Part shown: in pieces, positions 10,946 to 19,985 of the stretch
Layout: every line of letters begins with the position of its first letter
Position numbering within the stretch: position 1 is the first letter of the stretch
NCBI GenBank assembly: GCA_025201705.1
Contig: MU616807.1
Span: 1 to 40,665 of the forward strand
DNA from: Dissophora ornata
Taxonomy: Eukaryota; Mortierellomycota; Mortierellomycetes; Mortierellales; Mortierellaceae
Length of the DNA stretch: 40,665 nucleotides
Direction: 5' to 3'
Made by a program: the position numbers and the translations under genes
Notes under the pieces: generated by a model
Seen by the model: the letters and a program-made list of their open reading frames with translations, nothing else
What the model was told of the DNA's origin: nothing
Database searches by the model: none

Positions 10946-12560
10946 TGTGAACAGTAGAGGACGTTGGCACGTGTTTTTTTGTTGTGGGGGAGGTTTTCAG
11001 TGGTTACTGGCTCTGTGGTGGTGACGATGAGAGATAGAAGAAAGAAAATGTTCCTCCTCAACTATCAATGTTCAATCCAGCTTTTTTTTTTCTCTTGGCC
11101 AGTTTTCGCTGATGGCATGAAAGGCTCGAGGAAAGAGATCTTTCAATCATGTTCGAACACGAGCCGAGCTGCTCATTATCAGCGGCTTGCGAGAGCAAGG
11201 AATAGCAGATTTAGGCGAACTTCACCACACGGATGTATTTTTGGAGGGCATTTGTTATTGACTGATTTTCCTGGCGCGTACTAAGCCTTGTATCAAATCT
11301 AGACTCAGACGCGTACCCTGAGCTGCGCTTTCTACATTTAAGGTTGAGGGTCTGCTCAGGGTTCTACGCTGTCTGGGCTCGGGCAGGTAGGGGACTGATC
11401 CGGACATAACAAATGAACACGGCATTAAAAAGTTGTTCCCAGTCCGAGAAAAGAACAAATGCGGGGAAACTTGTTCATAACGAATTGCTCAAAGACAAGT
11501 CCAAAAACAAGTGACCCTTGCCATAAGTTTTTTTTTTCCCCCTCCATGCAAAGTCGATCAGTTCTGGCCAGGGTCACATGTATTACAATACCATGAAAGC
11601 CAGCCTTTGTCGCTGAAATAGGAGCCTTCAAAAGAGAATATTTATGCAGATAAAACGCGCTTCCACATGATATTTCTCATTTGGTCCCTTCTTCATTTAA
11701 CTCGGTCCTCCCCTCTGTACCAAAATGGTTATATAACTTGGGCAGCTGGCAGGAAGAAAACGGAGTGAAATGCAATAGAGAGGTCAAGAGATCTGTCAGA
11801 CTGATGTTGAGTTTGGACATTTCATTTTTTCCTTTGGGTCCTCTGTGCGAGGTGCACAGCAGCCGTGTTACATTTGAATTGCAAATAAACAAACAAGGCC
11901 GCATTGGTAAACAAAACACTTTGCCCAAAAAAAAAAAAAAAGGGTAAACAAAATTTGACTGCACGGAACTTATCTCGACAAGAAATTGGCGATGGCTGTG
12001 CAATGCATTTTTTTTTCGCAGTTCGAACTGCGGGGAAAAGGGAGGGGTGAAATAAATATGTGCGACCTACAGTACTATTATCCTCAGGATTGTAGGCGTG
12101 CGTTTTTGCGGATTTAAAACGATTCGCGCCTTGGAAGGATTGAACGGTGAGACATCGGAAAGCGTGGCGTTCATAAAAGTGGTTCGCTGAACGTAGCCAG
12201 CATGCAGTGCTATCTCACTATTATATAATAACTGTCCTGTTGCAAACGAGGTGGAAACGTATTTTACCGGTGCTATCTCCTATTGAAGACCCGCTGTCCT
12301 TCTCTTCGTGCCCGGAGTTACGTTGTAGTCAGCTGCTTCATGTTCAGAATATGTCTGTTGACAACCGCGTATTTTTGCATTCATGCACGTTTTTAATTCT
12401 CTCCAACAAAAACATGCAATATGAGGTTGATGGACCCTGACCACGACCTGCCAAAAAAAAAAGACTGTTTTGAAGAAGCAGGATGCTTGCTCGGGATGAT
12501 ACATGGTAAAGATACTCTTCCAGAGTCGAGCCGCCTGCTCACGCGTCAACCTCCAATGCA
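10946..12560. other. Long intergenic region upstream of the zinc-finger cluster
   Basis: Between the divergent start of the unknown gene (10945) and the first zinc-finger gene. I see no convincing coding sequence: open frames are short, lack family resemblance and are often built from alternative starts. It contains A/T homopolymer runs (for example 11926-11941), a perfect 16-bp palindrome at 12017-12032, and the promoter of the gene that follows. Its length is well above the other divergent gaps in the window (0.37-0.6 kb), which suggests extended regulatory DNA. Confidence 0.55.
12017..12032. repeat. Perfect 16-bp palindrome
   Basis: CGCAGTTCGAACTGCG is its own reverse complement, with TTCGAA at the centre. 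It follows a T9 run and lies about 545 bp upstream of the TATA box of the first zinc-finger gene. It could be a dimeric transcription-factor site; no function is shown. Confidence 0.8.
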
Positions 12561-12568
12561 TATAAAAA
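12561..12568 (+). promoter_or_regulatory. TATA box of zinc-finger gene 1
   Basis: TATAAAAA preceded by CCAAT at 12553-12557. The distance places transcription start near 12590-12600, which makes the ATG at 12678 the first usable start and puts the in-frame ATG at 12576 at or upstream of the cap site. Confidence 0.7.
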
Positions 12569-12677
12569 CCCCAGGATGAGGGACACTTCTTCTCTCTTCA
12601 TCCTCAAAAAAAAACTTTCAACTCGCAATAAAAAAACCAAGAAATATCACTTCGTACACAAAAGACCTTCCACCGCC

Positions 12678-14297
12678 ATGAAACAATTGCCGACCAACCA
12701 ATCCGAGGCAATCCAAACCCGGCGAGATGCCCATAGCCCCCAAGACATCCAAAACATCCAAGGCGCCCAAGGTATTCAGGGTATTCAAGGCCTTCGGACG
12801 GATAGCGCGAGTTTCTATTCGAACGACGCCGTGCTTACGAGCATGCAACAATATTTCGAAAGTCAGTTCATGATTCCGAGTCCACATGTTCCTGAGGCCA
12901 GAAATGCTTACTCTGTGCAAGGCATGGCCAATAACGCCAATGGTTTTCTTAATTTCGGTCCCGGCAACGACATGTCGCTCCCAGGAATCTTTCCGAATAC
13001 CTTCCAGGCCACCACAGCAGAGGCATTGCCCGTAATGGCATCTGCATCGTCACTATCGGCGTTCGATCAGCTCTCGGGCGAGCTATCGCAATTTTCGCTG
13101 CCGCTGCAGTTCCCTGCATCATTCCTTGATTTTTCAATGTCGGACAATGGCCTTATTCTCCAAGCTCAGCAGAGCCAGTACGCTTTTCTGCAGTCAACTC
13201 AAGAACAGCAGCAAGAGACTCAGTTCATTTCACTCCAGCAGATCCAAGAACCACAACAGCAACTGGGGTCATATCAAAATTTCTTTGCTCCATTGCCTCA
13301 GATCCAAGGGCCACAGCAGCAGCAGCAGCCAGGATTGCGTCTACAAGAGTTCCAACCATTGCAATACCCGCCCACGAACTTTTTACCTATCCCTATAGAC
13401 TTCTCTGCATTCTTTTCTCCTGACATTAGCAGTCTGTCCAGTCCTAATGGCACTCAGTCGACGTTTTCAGACCAGATTCTTTTTGGTGTTGCCGAGAACG
13501 ACCCTTATTTTTCTTCTGCTGTAACAAACGAGCTCCAGTCGGTGCCTTTTGGCGAGCTCAATATCTCTGGTGTGCCTTGTAACTCAGGCGATATTGTTCA
13601 AAGCATAACGACTCCCATCGTTCGCACTCAAGCCCATCATCCCCAAGTGCCTATTGACCAGACTGTCATCTCTTCATCATCCATGACTAATACTCCATCG
13701 TCTCTGGGAAAGCAAAAGTGTTCGCCGCTCTCTGATGACCCGGATTATGCTGGGCGCAAAGTAAAAAAAGGTGCCTCGAAATTGAATGCAAAGAAACGAG
13801 TCGTTCAAAAAAAGAAGAAAGAGACTGTCAAGCCTGTCAAGCCAGATGGCCCGCGACTCCAACTGAAGGTAATAGGCGCAGCTTTTGAGTATGGCCATTG
13901 ACCCGCCAGGAAACAGTCTGTATCACATATAAACCTGTCCCCGATGCATTGCCTGTTTATCTCTCTACCATCCTAGTGTAACTACATGAACTGCGGTATC
14001 ATCTGCTCGAGCTACCCGTCTCTTTCGCGCCATGCTGAAGGACATAAGTGGAGAGGATCATACTCTCCCGTACGTTGCGAGTCCTGCTATAGCTCGCTCT
14101 CGAACGAGTTTTCCGTCCAACGACATATCCTGCGCTCAATCGACGACTCAAAATGCCGTAAATTGAGCGCTTACAGCATTATGAAGTCAGCGACGGAAGT
14201 TGACTACGTAGTGAAGTTTAATCCAAACATGCCTCATGGTAAAAAAACCGCGAGATATACCCCAGAGGCGTTCCGCAAGCTCCCAGTTGATACCTGA
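12678..14297 (+). CDS. Gln-rich C2H2/C2HC zinc-finger transcription regulator (ZnF-1)
   Basis: Putative DNA-binding nuclear regulator. Exons 12678-13868 and 13977-14297 join in frame to 503 residues. Residues 1-397 are Gln/Ser/Pro-rich activation-domain-like sequence with IQG repeats (residues ~20-38) and Gln runs; a basic stretch (KKRVVQKKKKE) precedes the splice. Exon 2 encodes the fingers: C398-x4-C403-x12-H416-x3-H420, then C431-x2-C434-x12-H447-x9-C457. The second finger, with nine residues between His and the last Cys, recurs in both neighbouring zinc-finger genes. The ATG at 12678 follows CACCGCC, a good context, and suits the TATA box at 12561. The intron falls exactly at the first finger cysteine, separating activation and DNA-binding halves. 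Targets are unknown. Confidence 0.82.
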
Positions 14298-14511
14298 GTT
14301 TGTGGGGAATGGAGGGTAGGGATTTTTAAGGAAATAGCAGTCGACTCAGAATAAAGGCTGAAAATTCATTGGAAAAAAGTATCGGGTGTGGATTTCACAA
14401 AGCAATAACGTGTGATATCCAGGCTTGAAAGATTTCCTGCAATTTCAGGAGCCGGCCCTCTATAGCATGTGCACAGCCAAAAAAGCGCCTCATCGATAGC
14501 CGACACGAGCA

Positions 14512-14525
14512 AGGACTGCAGTCCT
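14512..14525. repeat. Perfect 14-bp palindrome upstream of ZnF-2
   Basis: AGGACTGCAGTCCT equals its reverse complement, and is flanked by imperfect CGAG/CTCG continuation. It sits about 190 bp upstream of the ATG at 14715 and 24 bp from a second inverted repeat. A role as an operator-like site for a dimeric regulator is inference. Confidence 0.8.
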
Positions 14526-14549
14526 CGACTCGTCCTAAACGCCGTTCCT

Positions 14550-14565
14550 GGTAGATAAATCTACC
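14550..14565. repeat. Inverted repeat GGTAGAT-AA-ATCTACC
   Basis: Two perfect 7-bp arms separated by two bases, 150 bp upstream of the ZnF-2 start codon and adjacent to the 14-bp palindrome. The gap 14298-14714 contains no gene; it holds the ZnF-1 3' region and the ZnF-2 promoter. Confidence 0.8.
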
Positions 14566-14714
14566 GACCTATATTGTTTTCCCTTTTTCTAATGGCCACC
14601 CTGCGGGGAAGAATACACGCATCAGGAAGGGGTTTGGCTAATTATCAGATTTCTCTTTCTCTCCTAACACTCCCCAGGAAAAGCTTTAAAGTATCGAAGT
14701 AACCTTTGTACCAA

Positions 14715-16300
14715 ATGAACCCGATAGACATTAAAAAACGAAGACGGAGCACCCAAAAGCTCCTCCCAGGTCACGCTCAACAAGTCAATGAGCTATACTT
14801 GTTTTCTTATGAATGCGCTCGTCTCCATGCTCACGGCGAAGAAATCGAGGTCACACCCACACCAGACTACGGTTCCTACTTACGACATTCGTGGGATCCT
14901 ATGCTGACAGACCATCCTGGCGAATACCAGCTACTGAAACTCAGAAGGATGGCTGGCAACAAGGAAGGTTTGCGTCTCAACGCTGGGTGGGTCTGGTCCG
15001 ACCTGGAACAGTATCATCAAAACATGCAGCAGAAGTTGTTAAGGGTCAAAGCAATTTACGTGAAAAGGCGTCTTCATGAACGGGCGCCGGAGTTTAGGTC
15101 TGTCTCGACGCAGGCAACGGAGGTGAGCTCGGGCAGCATAGTCGCTCCACTACTAGGAGCAGCTCTGATCCCAGCTCCGAGCCAAACCCAAGCTATAGTT
15201 ACAGCTCCAGCTTCGACAGAGATCCAGATCTTTCCAGGTTTGGTTCGTACACATGTTGTTGCATACTTTCGTGCCAGGCTTGGTTAAGATCAGTCATTTA
15301 TTATTTATTTCTGTTGTTTTAGCTCGCAAACTCTGCCATTCCATCTCCACCTCTTTCGCAGGCTCCTCTGGAAAGCGACATCAAAGTGTCTTGGAAAACA
15401 CTGGAAGCAACGGCTCAGAGGCGAGTCCAGACGCATAGTTCCCTTCAAGTCAGCGTGAATCCTCAAGAGAATTGGAACATTTCCAACCAGCAGCCTTTCA
15501 AAGAGCCTACATCGCAAACACAGCCACGTCTATCCGAAATATTCGGCGCAAATGTTCCGCAATCTCTGTTTCTTGCCCCTCAAGTATCCTTGCAGCCTAG
15601 CAAGCTCGCAAGCGCGCAAATCCTGAACAACCTTCGCGAAAAGATCCAATCCCGAAAGAGCGCCCGCGCCATCGCAGCCACTACGGCCGTCACGCATGTT
15701 GCTGACAATGAGACTGTCCAGCAAGGACCGGATACCGAGCAGACGACTTTCGCAAGTCTACGAAGATCAGACCGTATCGCCCGAAGTGTTGCCTTCCGTA
15801 GGATGGGATTGTCACCGCGCTGGCATCTTCAATTCAAGAGCACAACTTATTACCCAGGAACCAACCAATCCTACTGCCTTGGCTGTCCTGAAGGCCACGA
15901 ATACATTTTCACGCGCAACACCCAGCTGCAGCGACACGCAGTTAAGCATGTGTATACTGAAGGTAATCGGATGTATCGCTGTGGGGGATGTTCACGACCA
16001 TTCGACCGAAAGGACGCGTTGCGCAGACATATGGTCCGCTCGCCCGCGTTCCGAGCTTGCTTGGAGAAAGGGACGTATTCAGAGTATGATGTGCATCGAA
16101 ATTGTGCGAAAAATAACGCGGCCGTGCCGGATAATTGGAGACGCTCTTTGGAACAGAAGAAGGAAGTTACACAGAAGGAGCTTAAGCAGACAGAGGTCAT
16201 GACGAGGCAGACTATGAATAAGGAGGTTAAGGAGGATGAGGTTGAAGAAGACGGAGCATCTATGAAGGATGCTTGGAAAGGTAGACTTCGAAGACGCTAG
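14715..16300 (+). CDS. C2H2/C2HC zinc-finger transcription regulator (ZnF-2)
   Basis: Putative nuclear regulator of the same finger class as its neighbours. Exon 1 starts at 14715 (MNPIDIKKRRRSTQK, basic); exon 2 is 15323-16300. Both ends must be phase 0. Two donors satisfy this: GTTCGT at 15243 (80-nt intron, 501 residues) and the stronger consensus GTGAGC at 15123 (200-nt intron, 461 residues). I favour the former because 15123-15242 is coding-like and GTTCG donors recur in this window, but both may be used. Fingers (long-form numbering): C361-x2-C364-x16-H381-x3-H385, an expanded first finger, then C396-x2-C399-x12-H412-x9-C422. The C-terminus is highly charged, KEVTQKELKQ-like, ending RLRRR. 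Residues 20-130 contain aromatic-rich, possibly folded sequence with no family I recognise. Confidence 0.78.
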
Positions 16301-16481
16301 AAGAAAACTAGGGTTTCTTTTGACAGGTGATATTTCTCACTACACAGAGCCATTGTCAGACAGGCGCCTCAGAAGTCAGAACTGAAAACAGAATATAGAG
16401 TTTTTTTTTAATTGAGCAAAATACCAAAGTGACAATAGAAAGCAAGAACTGATATAGTGGAATGGAGATAGGGGTATACTT

Positions 16482-16514
16482 AAAAAAAAAAAGAAAAAAA
16501 AAAAAAAAGAAAAG
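16482..16514. repeat. A-rich tract between convergent zinc-finger genes
   Basis: Nearly pure A interrupted by three G. It lies in the 251 nt separating the stops of ZnF-2 (+) and ZnF-3 (-). Read on the minus strand it is a T tract just past the ZnF-3 stop, plausible for 3'-end formation. Confidence 0.6.
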
Positions 16515-16551
16515 GTAAAAGGCAAAAGGGGTATATGGCTATGTTCGATCT

Positions 16552-18723
16552 CTACTTCCTTTTTTGTCCAAGGGCATCTGTGTCAGCGATCAAATATCGT
16601 CTGCGCCTCTTGAACGATCCATCCTCCGCAAACTCGTCTTCATCTTCGCTGTACATTTCCATGTCGTCGCCGATGCTCGTCATCTGGCAGTTATTGGCGT
16701 TAGCCGACATCATTGTGTTGCCATCACTTATACCATTCATAAAGGCAGGGTTTGCAGTAAAAGGAACTGTAGCAGCACCAGCAGCAGCAGTAGCTTCTCT
16801 CATCTGCATCTCAGCTTTTGTCCGATCAATCTCCTTTCTCAAGGCACTAGAGATCTTCTTGCCCATACGGCTCATGACCTCATCCAAAGGCTTTGCGCGG
16901 TAAGGGCTGACTTCATAATGGACCTCGACTCCGTTTGATGTCTTGACCTGACCAATGGTCCCTACAGCTCGGCAGACCGAGTCCATAGGCGAGAGGTTGA
17001 TGTGTCGTGTCACTGCATCCCTGCGGGAGAGATTGGATTTGCAACCAACACAGTTCCAGAGCAGCTTGTCGTGGATGGACTCGATATGGCGGACCAACAC
17101 TGCGGGTCCAGCAAAGCACTGTCCACATTTCGGGCACTTGTGCGTGGGAGAGGATGTCGATGTGGCCTGGCCTATCCTTGGAGAGGATGAGCCGGTGGGA
17201 ATGCCATTACTACACGATTCACGGAGGTTCGAAGCCCGCCTTTGAGAGCCCATCGAGGATGTAGAGGACGTCGAGGACTTTCGAGAGCGGATGATTAAGC
17301 TAGAAGACCCATCCGAATCTATCCTCCTGGGGCGGCGTTCCGAGAGGTAAGTATCGTATGCGCTAGTATGAACAGACGATGGAGAAGCGGCCCGTGAGGA
17401 TCCGCATGAAGCAGCCATCTCGGAGTGAGCATAGGACGAACATGGCGAGGCAAACAAGGGCGTGGACGATTCTGATGAGAAGCTAGACTCGACAGGGGAG
17501 GATACAAAGCCCCATGGGTAACTTTGCTGTCCAGCTTGGACAATGTTGTTGGCTGCCGACATGGATGGAGAGGCGGCCGGGGCTGATGAGAATTTAGCCA
17601 AATCATAAGACGACGGCTCCCAGTGGACGGTAGGTGAGAATCCGGAGGGTGTCTGCTGGCCCATTTCGAAATTGGTTGTGATTTGCATCTCTGGCTTTCG
17701 CTCGCGTGGGTGCTGGAGCTGTCCTTGCCTTGGGTGGTACTGCAGAGGAGACATCAAGGCCTGTTGATTGGATGTCTGTTGTTGTGCCGGCTGTGAGGGG
17801 ATCATGCCCATTGGAAACTGTTGTTGTTGTTGCTGTTGCATATTGTACGCCGGGCCTATGATGCTGTTGTTCGCGTAAGAATTTTGAGATGTGGGAGCAT
17901 TGGTGTTTGAAGAGAATACTGTCGCATGGGAAGGCGCAGATGTGATATTCCAAGAGTCGGTGGCACGAGGAGGGGATTGACAACTTCCGATGGTTGAATA
18001 TGCACTGCAGTGCGAAGATGACGAGGATGTGCTGGCCACGGGGCATTGTTGCAGCTGATGGTTTTGATGGCGATTATGTTGTTGTTGATGTTGATGTTGA
18101 GCAAGATACATGCTCTGCACGTTATGCAGGATATAATCCATTCCTTGGTTGGACATGGAGGGTACGACGGGCGTTGATCCGGTCGGCGTGGTAGAGGATG
18201 ATGATGAAAGGAGGAATGAGGGGTTGCTGTTGTTGAGAGTGTTGAAGTTGTGTTCCCTCTGACCAGATGCTGCACCCCCTTTGCTTTCCTCGCGATCAGG
18301 ATTTGAGGACATGATTCCTATTGATAGCTCGTCCAGCGATGAGTGTGCAAAACCAGAGTCTCTTCGAATGCTGATTAGGCTAGGATGGCTGCAGTTGTCG
18401 CTGCCAGCTGCGACGTTTTGAGACGGGTCGGAAGGGGCAGAAAAGTTCAGTCCAAGACCATTGAGGTAGTTGGAGTATCCTACGTCGATCGAGCTATCAT
18501 TACCGAGATTACAGCTCGCGTTGTTGCTGATCATGTTGGAATTACTTTGGATGGAGGGTATGCCAAGAATCATTGGAATTTGAATATTGTTATAGTATGC
18601 CATGGCTTGTTGTGGTTGCTCGTGGTGCTTCTGTTGCTGTGGTTGCTGCGCTTTGTTGGGGTATGCTTGTTGGGTTGGATGCTGTTGAATATGTTGCCTT
18701 GTGTATTGCAAGTAGTGCGACAT
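16552..18723 (-). CDS. Gln/Ser-rich C2H2/C2HC zinc-finger transcription regulator (ZnF-3)
   Basis: Intronless frame of 723 residues; a putative nuclear transcription factor. Residues 1-520 are disordered, with Gln/His runs (including Q7), Asn-rich and Ser-rich blocks typical of activation domains. The fingers follow: C530-x2-C533-x12-H-x4-H, a canonical C2H2, then C-x2-C-x12-H-x9-C ending at C584. After them comes a predicted helix (MGKKISSALRKEIDRTKAE) and an acidic patch leading to a basic C-terminus (FKRRRRYL). The start MSHYLQYTRQ at 18723 is chosen because it is the first ATG of the frame and there is no ATG at all on this strand from here up to a TATA box at 19222. The frame is open further upstream, where it encodes a hydrophobic stretch, but has no ATG. 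It converges on ZnF-2. Confidence 0.85.
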   Translation of the reverse strand: MSHYLQYTRQHIQQHPTQQAYPNKAQQPQQQKHHEQPQQAMAYYNNIQIPMILGIPSIQSNSNMISNNASCNLGNDSSIDVGYSNYLNGLGLNFSAPSDPSQNVAAGSDNCSHPSLISIRRDSGFAHSSLDELSIGIMSSNPDREESKGGAASGQREHNFNTLNNSNPSFLLSSSSSTTPTGSTPVVPSMSNQGMDYILHNVQSMYLAQHQHQQQHNRHQNHQLQQCPVASTSSSSSHCSAYSTIGSCQSPPRATDSWNITSAPSHATVFSSNTNAPTSQNSYANNSIIGPAYNMQQQQQQQFPMGMIPSQPAQQQTSNQQALMSPLQYHPRQGQLQHPRERKPEMQITTNFEMGQQTPSGFSPTVHWEPSSYDLAKFSSAPAASPSMSAANNIVQAGQQSYPWGFVSSPVESSFSSESSTPLFASPCSSYAHSEMAASCGSSRAASPSSVHTSAYDTYLSERRPRRIDSDGSSSLIIRSRKSSTSSTSSMGSQRRASNLRESCSNGIPTGSSSPRIGQATSTSSPTHKCPKCGQCFAGPAVLVRHIESIHDKLLWNCVGCKSNLSRRDAVTRHINLSPMDSVCRAVGTIGQVKTSNGVEVHYEVSPYRAKPLDEVMSRMGKKISSALRKEIDRTKAEMQMREATAAAGAATVPFTANPAFMNGISDGNTMMSANANNCQMTSIGDDMEMYSEDEDEFAEDGSFKRRRRYLIADTDALGQKRK

Positions 18724-19216
18724 TTTATGAGGAATACGAGATCGAAAAGCGAGGGGAATGATAGAGAAGGTGCGAGCAAGCAAGAGGATAAATAGAAAAA
18801 AAAAAGTGATTCTGAAGTGGGGGTTTAAGCAATCCAATGAATGTCGGTCAGGATAGCACGCCGAGAGAGCTCGCCTTGAAGGTGCTTCTCAAGATTATTG
18901 GGATTAATCCGAGTAAAAGAAGATGTAAATGGATCAGACCAGGCAACGAGAACTTCGAGTATAGGGTGTGAGATGATAAGTGCACAGGAACTCCCAACGC
19001 AACCTGCAAAGATTTTTTGACGGTGTTCGGTGTGGTGAAGAGCTGGTCAAGGAGAGACTATACTACAAACGGAGACAGAAAACGAAATGCAAGAGAGGAG
19101 CGAGAATGTCAATGAAAGCCAAAAACAAGAAAGTCGTGCAGTGGTTAGGGCTGAAGGAGTGAAGAGTGAAGAAAGTAAAAAAAAATCTCGAGAGGGTCGA
19201 GCCGCGGGGGGATACA
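18724..19216 (-). promoter_or_regulatory. Long ATG-free leader and core promoter of ZnF-3
   Basis: From the TATA box downstream to the start codon (about 490 nt) the minus strand contains no ATG, although several would be expected by chance. The minus strand is strongly pyrimidine-rich in places (around 19140-19200), as in many fungal leaders. This supports a long 5' untranslated region that ribosomes scan without interruption. An internal leader intron is possible but I could not fix one. Confidence 0.55.
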
Positions 19217-19222
19217 TTTATA
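19217..19222 (-). promoter_or_regulatory. TATA box candidate of ZnF-3
   Basis: TATAAA on the minus strand (context CACTATAAATG). It is the nearest clean TATA to ZnF-3 and coincides with the upstream limit of the ATG-free leader. Confidence 0.55.
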
Positions 19223-19963
19223 GTGAGCGATCTCGTCAGTCCGCCCATGATTCGACTTCATCGATGTATATTATGAAATTCGGTGTTGTTACTCTGTTCA
19301 ATTCATATGGAATAAGCTGCAGGTTGCGCGCGCGCTCGATAAACAAACACACACCCTTCGCCTCGCATACTCTGCAGCCCTTTCATTCATTCAATCCAAA
19401 AAAATCTTACACGGCCTTCCTGATCCGCAAATTACGTTCGCTCGCCATCCATTTTTTTATTTTGCGAACTTGCATACAGGGCATGTTGTAGATGTTGACC
19501 TTAGAACGCCCGTTCCTCAGCATTCTATTTTCCGACTAGAGAGCAAAAAGCAAGGCACCCATAAAACTCCATTTCGTGGGCCCTGTACCCTTTGTTGCGT
19601 CTATTAAGGCATGCAAGCGACATAAGCACTCATCCCATCCTGCTTCTTACATTGCTCGCACACACCTTGCACGCGCCTTCACACTCATTCAAATTCTAAC
19701 AATTGGATGTATGCAATTGATCCTAGTGCTAACAAGGTACATCCAGGAAAAAAAGATAGGGAACAACACGGTGGGTTACTAAAACAACACAAAAACACAC
19801 CGACCACCCATCCCAGATTGCTCAGTGGCATTTTTCCCTGTAATGACAACCTTATTACACTGCGACATCCCAGAATGTTAAGGAAGGAAGATCCAAAAAA
19901 AAAAGGGTTTTCGTCATTACATGGTCCCGTCTATGGCACGGTAGATTTACTTTACGCTCCCAT

Positions 19964-19985
19964 ACCCTGTGGTTCGACACAGGGT
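19964..19985. repeat. Perfect hairpin, 8-bp stem
   Basis: ACCCTGTG, six-base loop GTTCGA, CACAGGGT. It resembles a T-arm, but there is no A-box partner or acceptor stem at tRNA spacing, so I do not call a tRNA. It lies inside the gene-poor region. Confidence 0.7.

Noticed and set aside
12576..12677. Upstream in-frame ATG for ZnF-1
   Set aside because: Only 15 bp beyond the TATA box start, so at or before the cap site. It would add a Lys-rich translation of A-rich leader.
16552..18837. Longer ZnF-3 frame with a hydrophobic, signal-anchor-like N-terminus
   Set aside because: The frame is open to 18837 but begins with TTG there. The first ATG is at 18723, so the hydrophobic stretch is translated leader, not a membrane anchor.
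19964..19985. tRNA gene
   Set aside because: Only a T-arm-like hairpin; no A box, anticodon arm or acceptor stem at the right spacing. No tRNA was found elsewhere in the window either.
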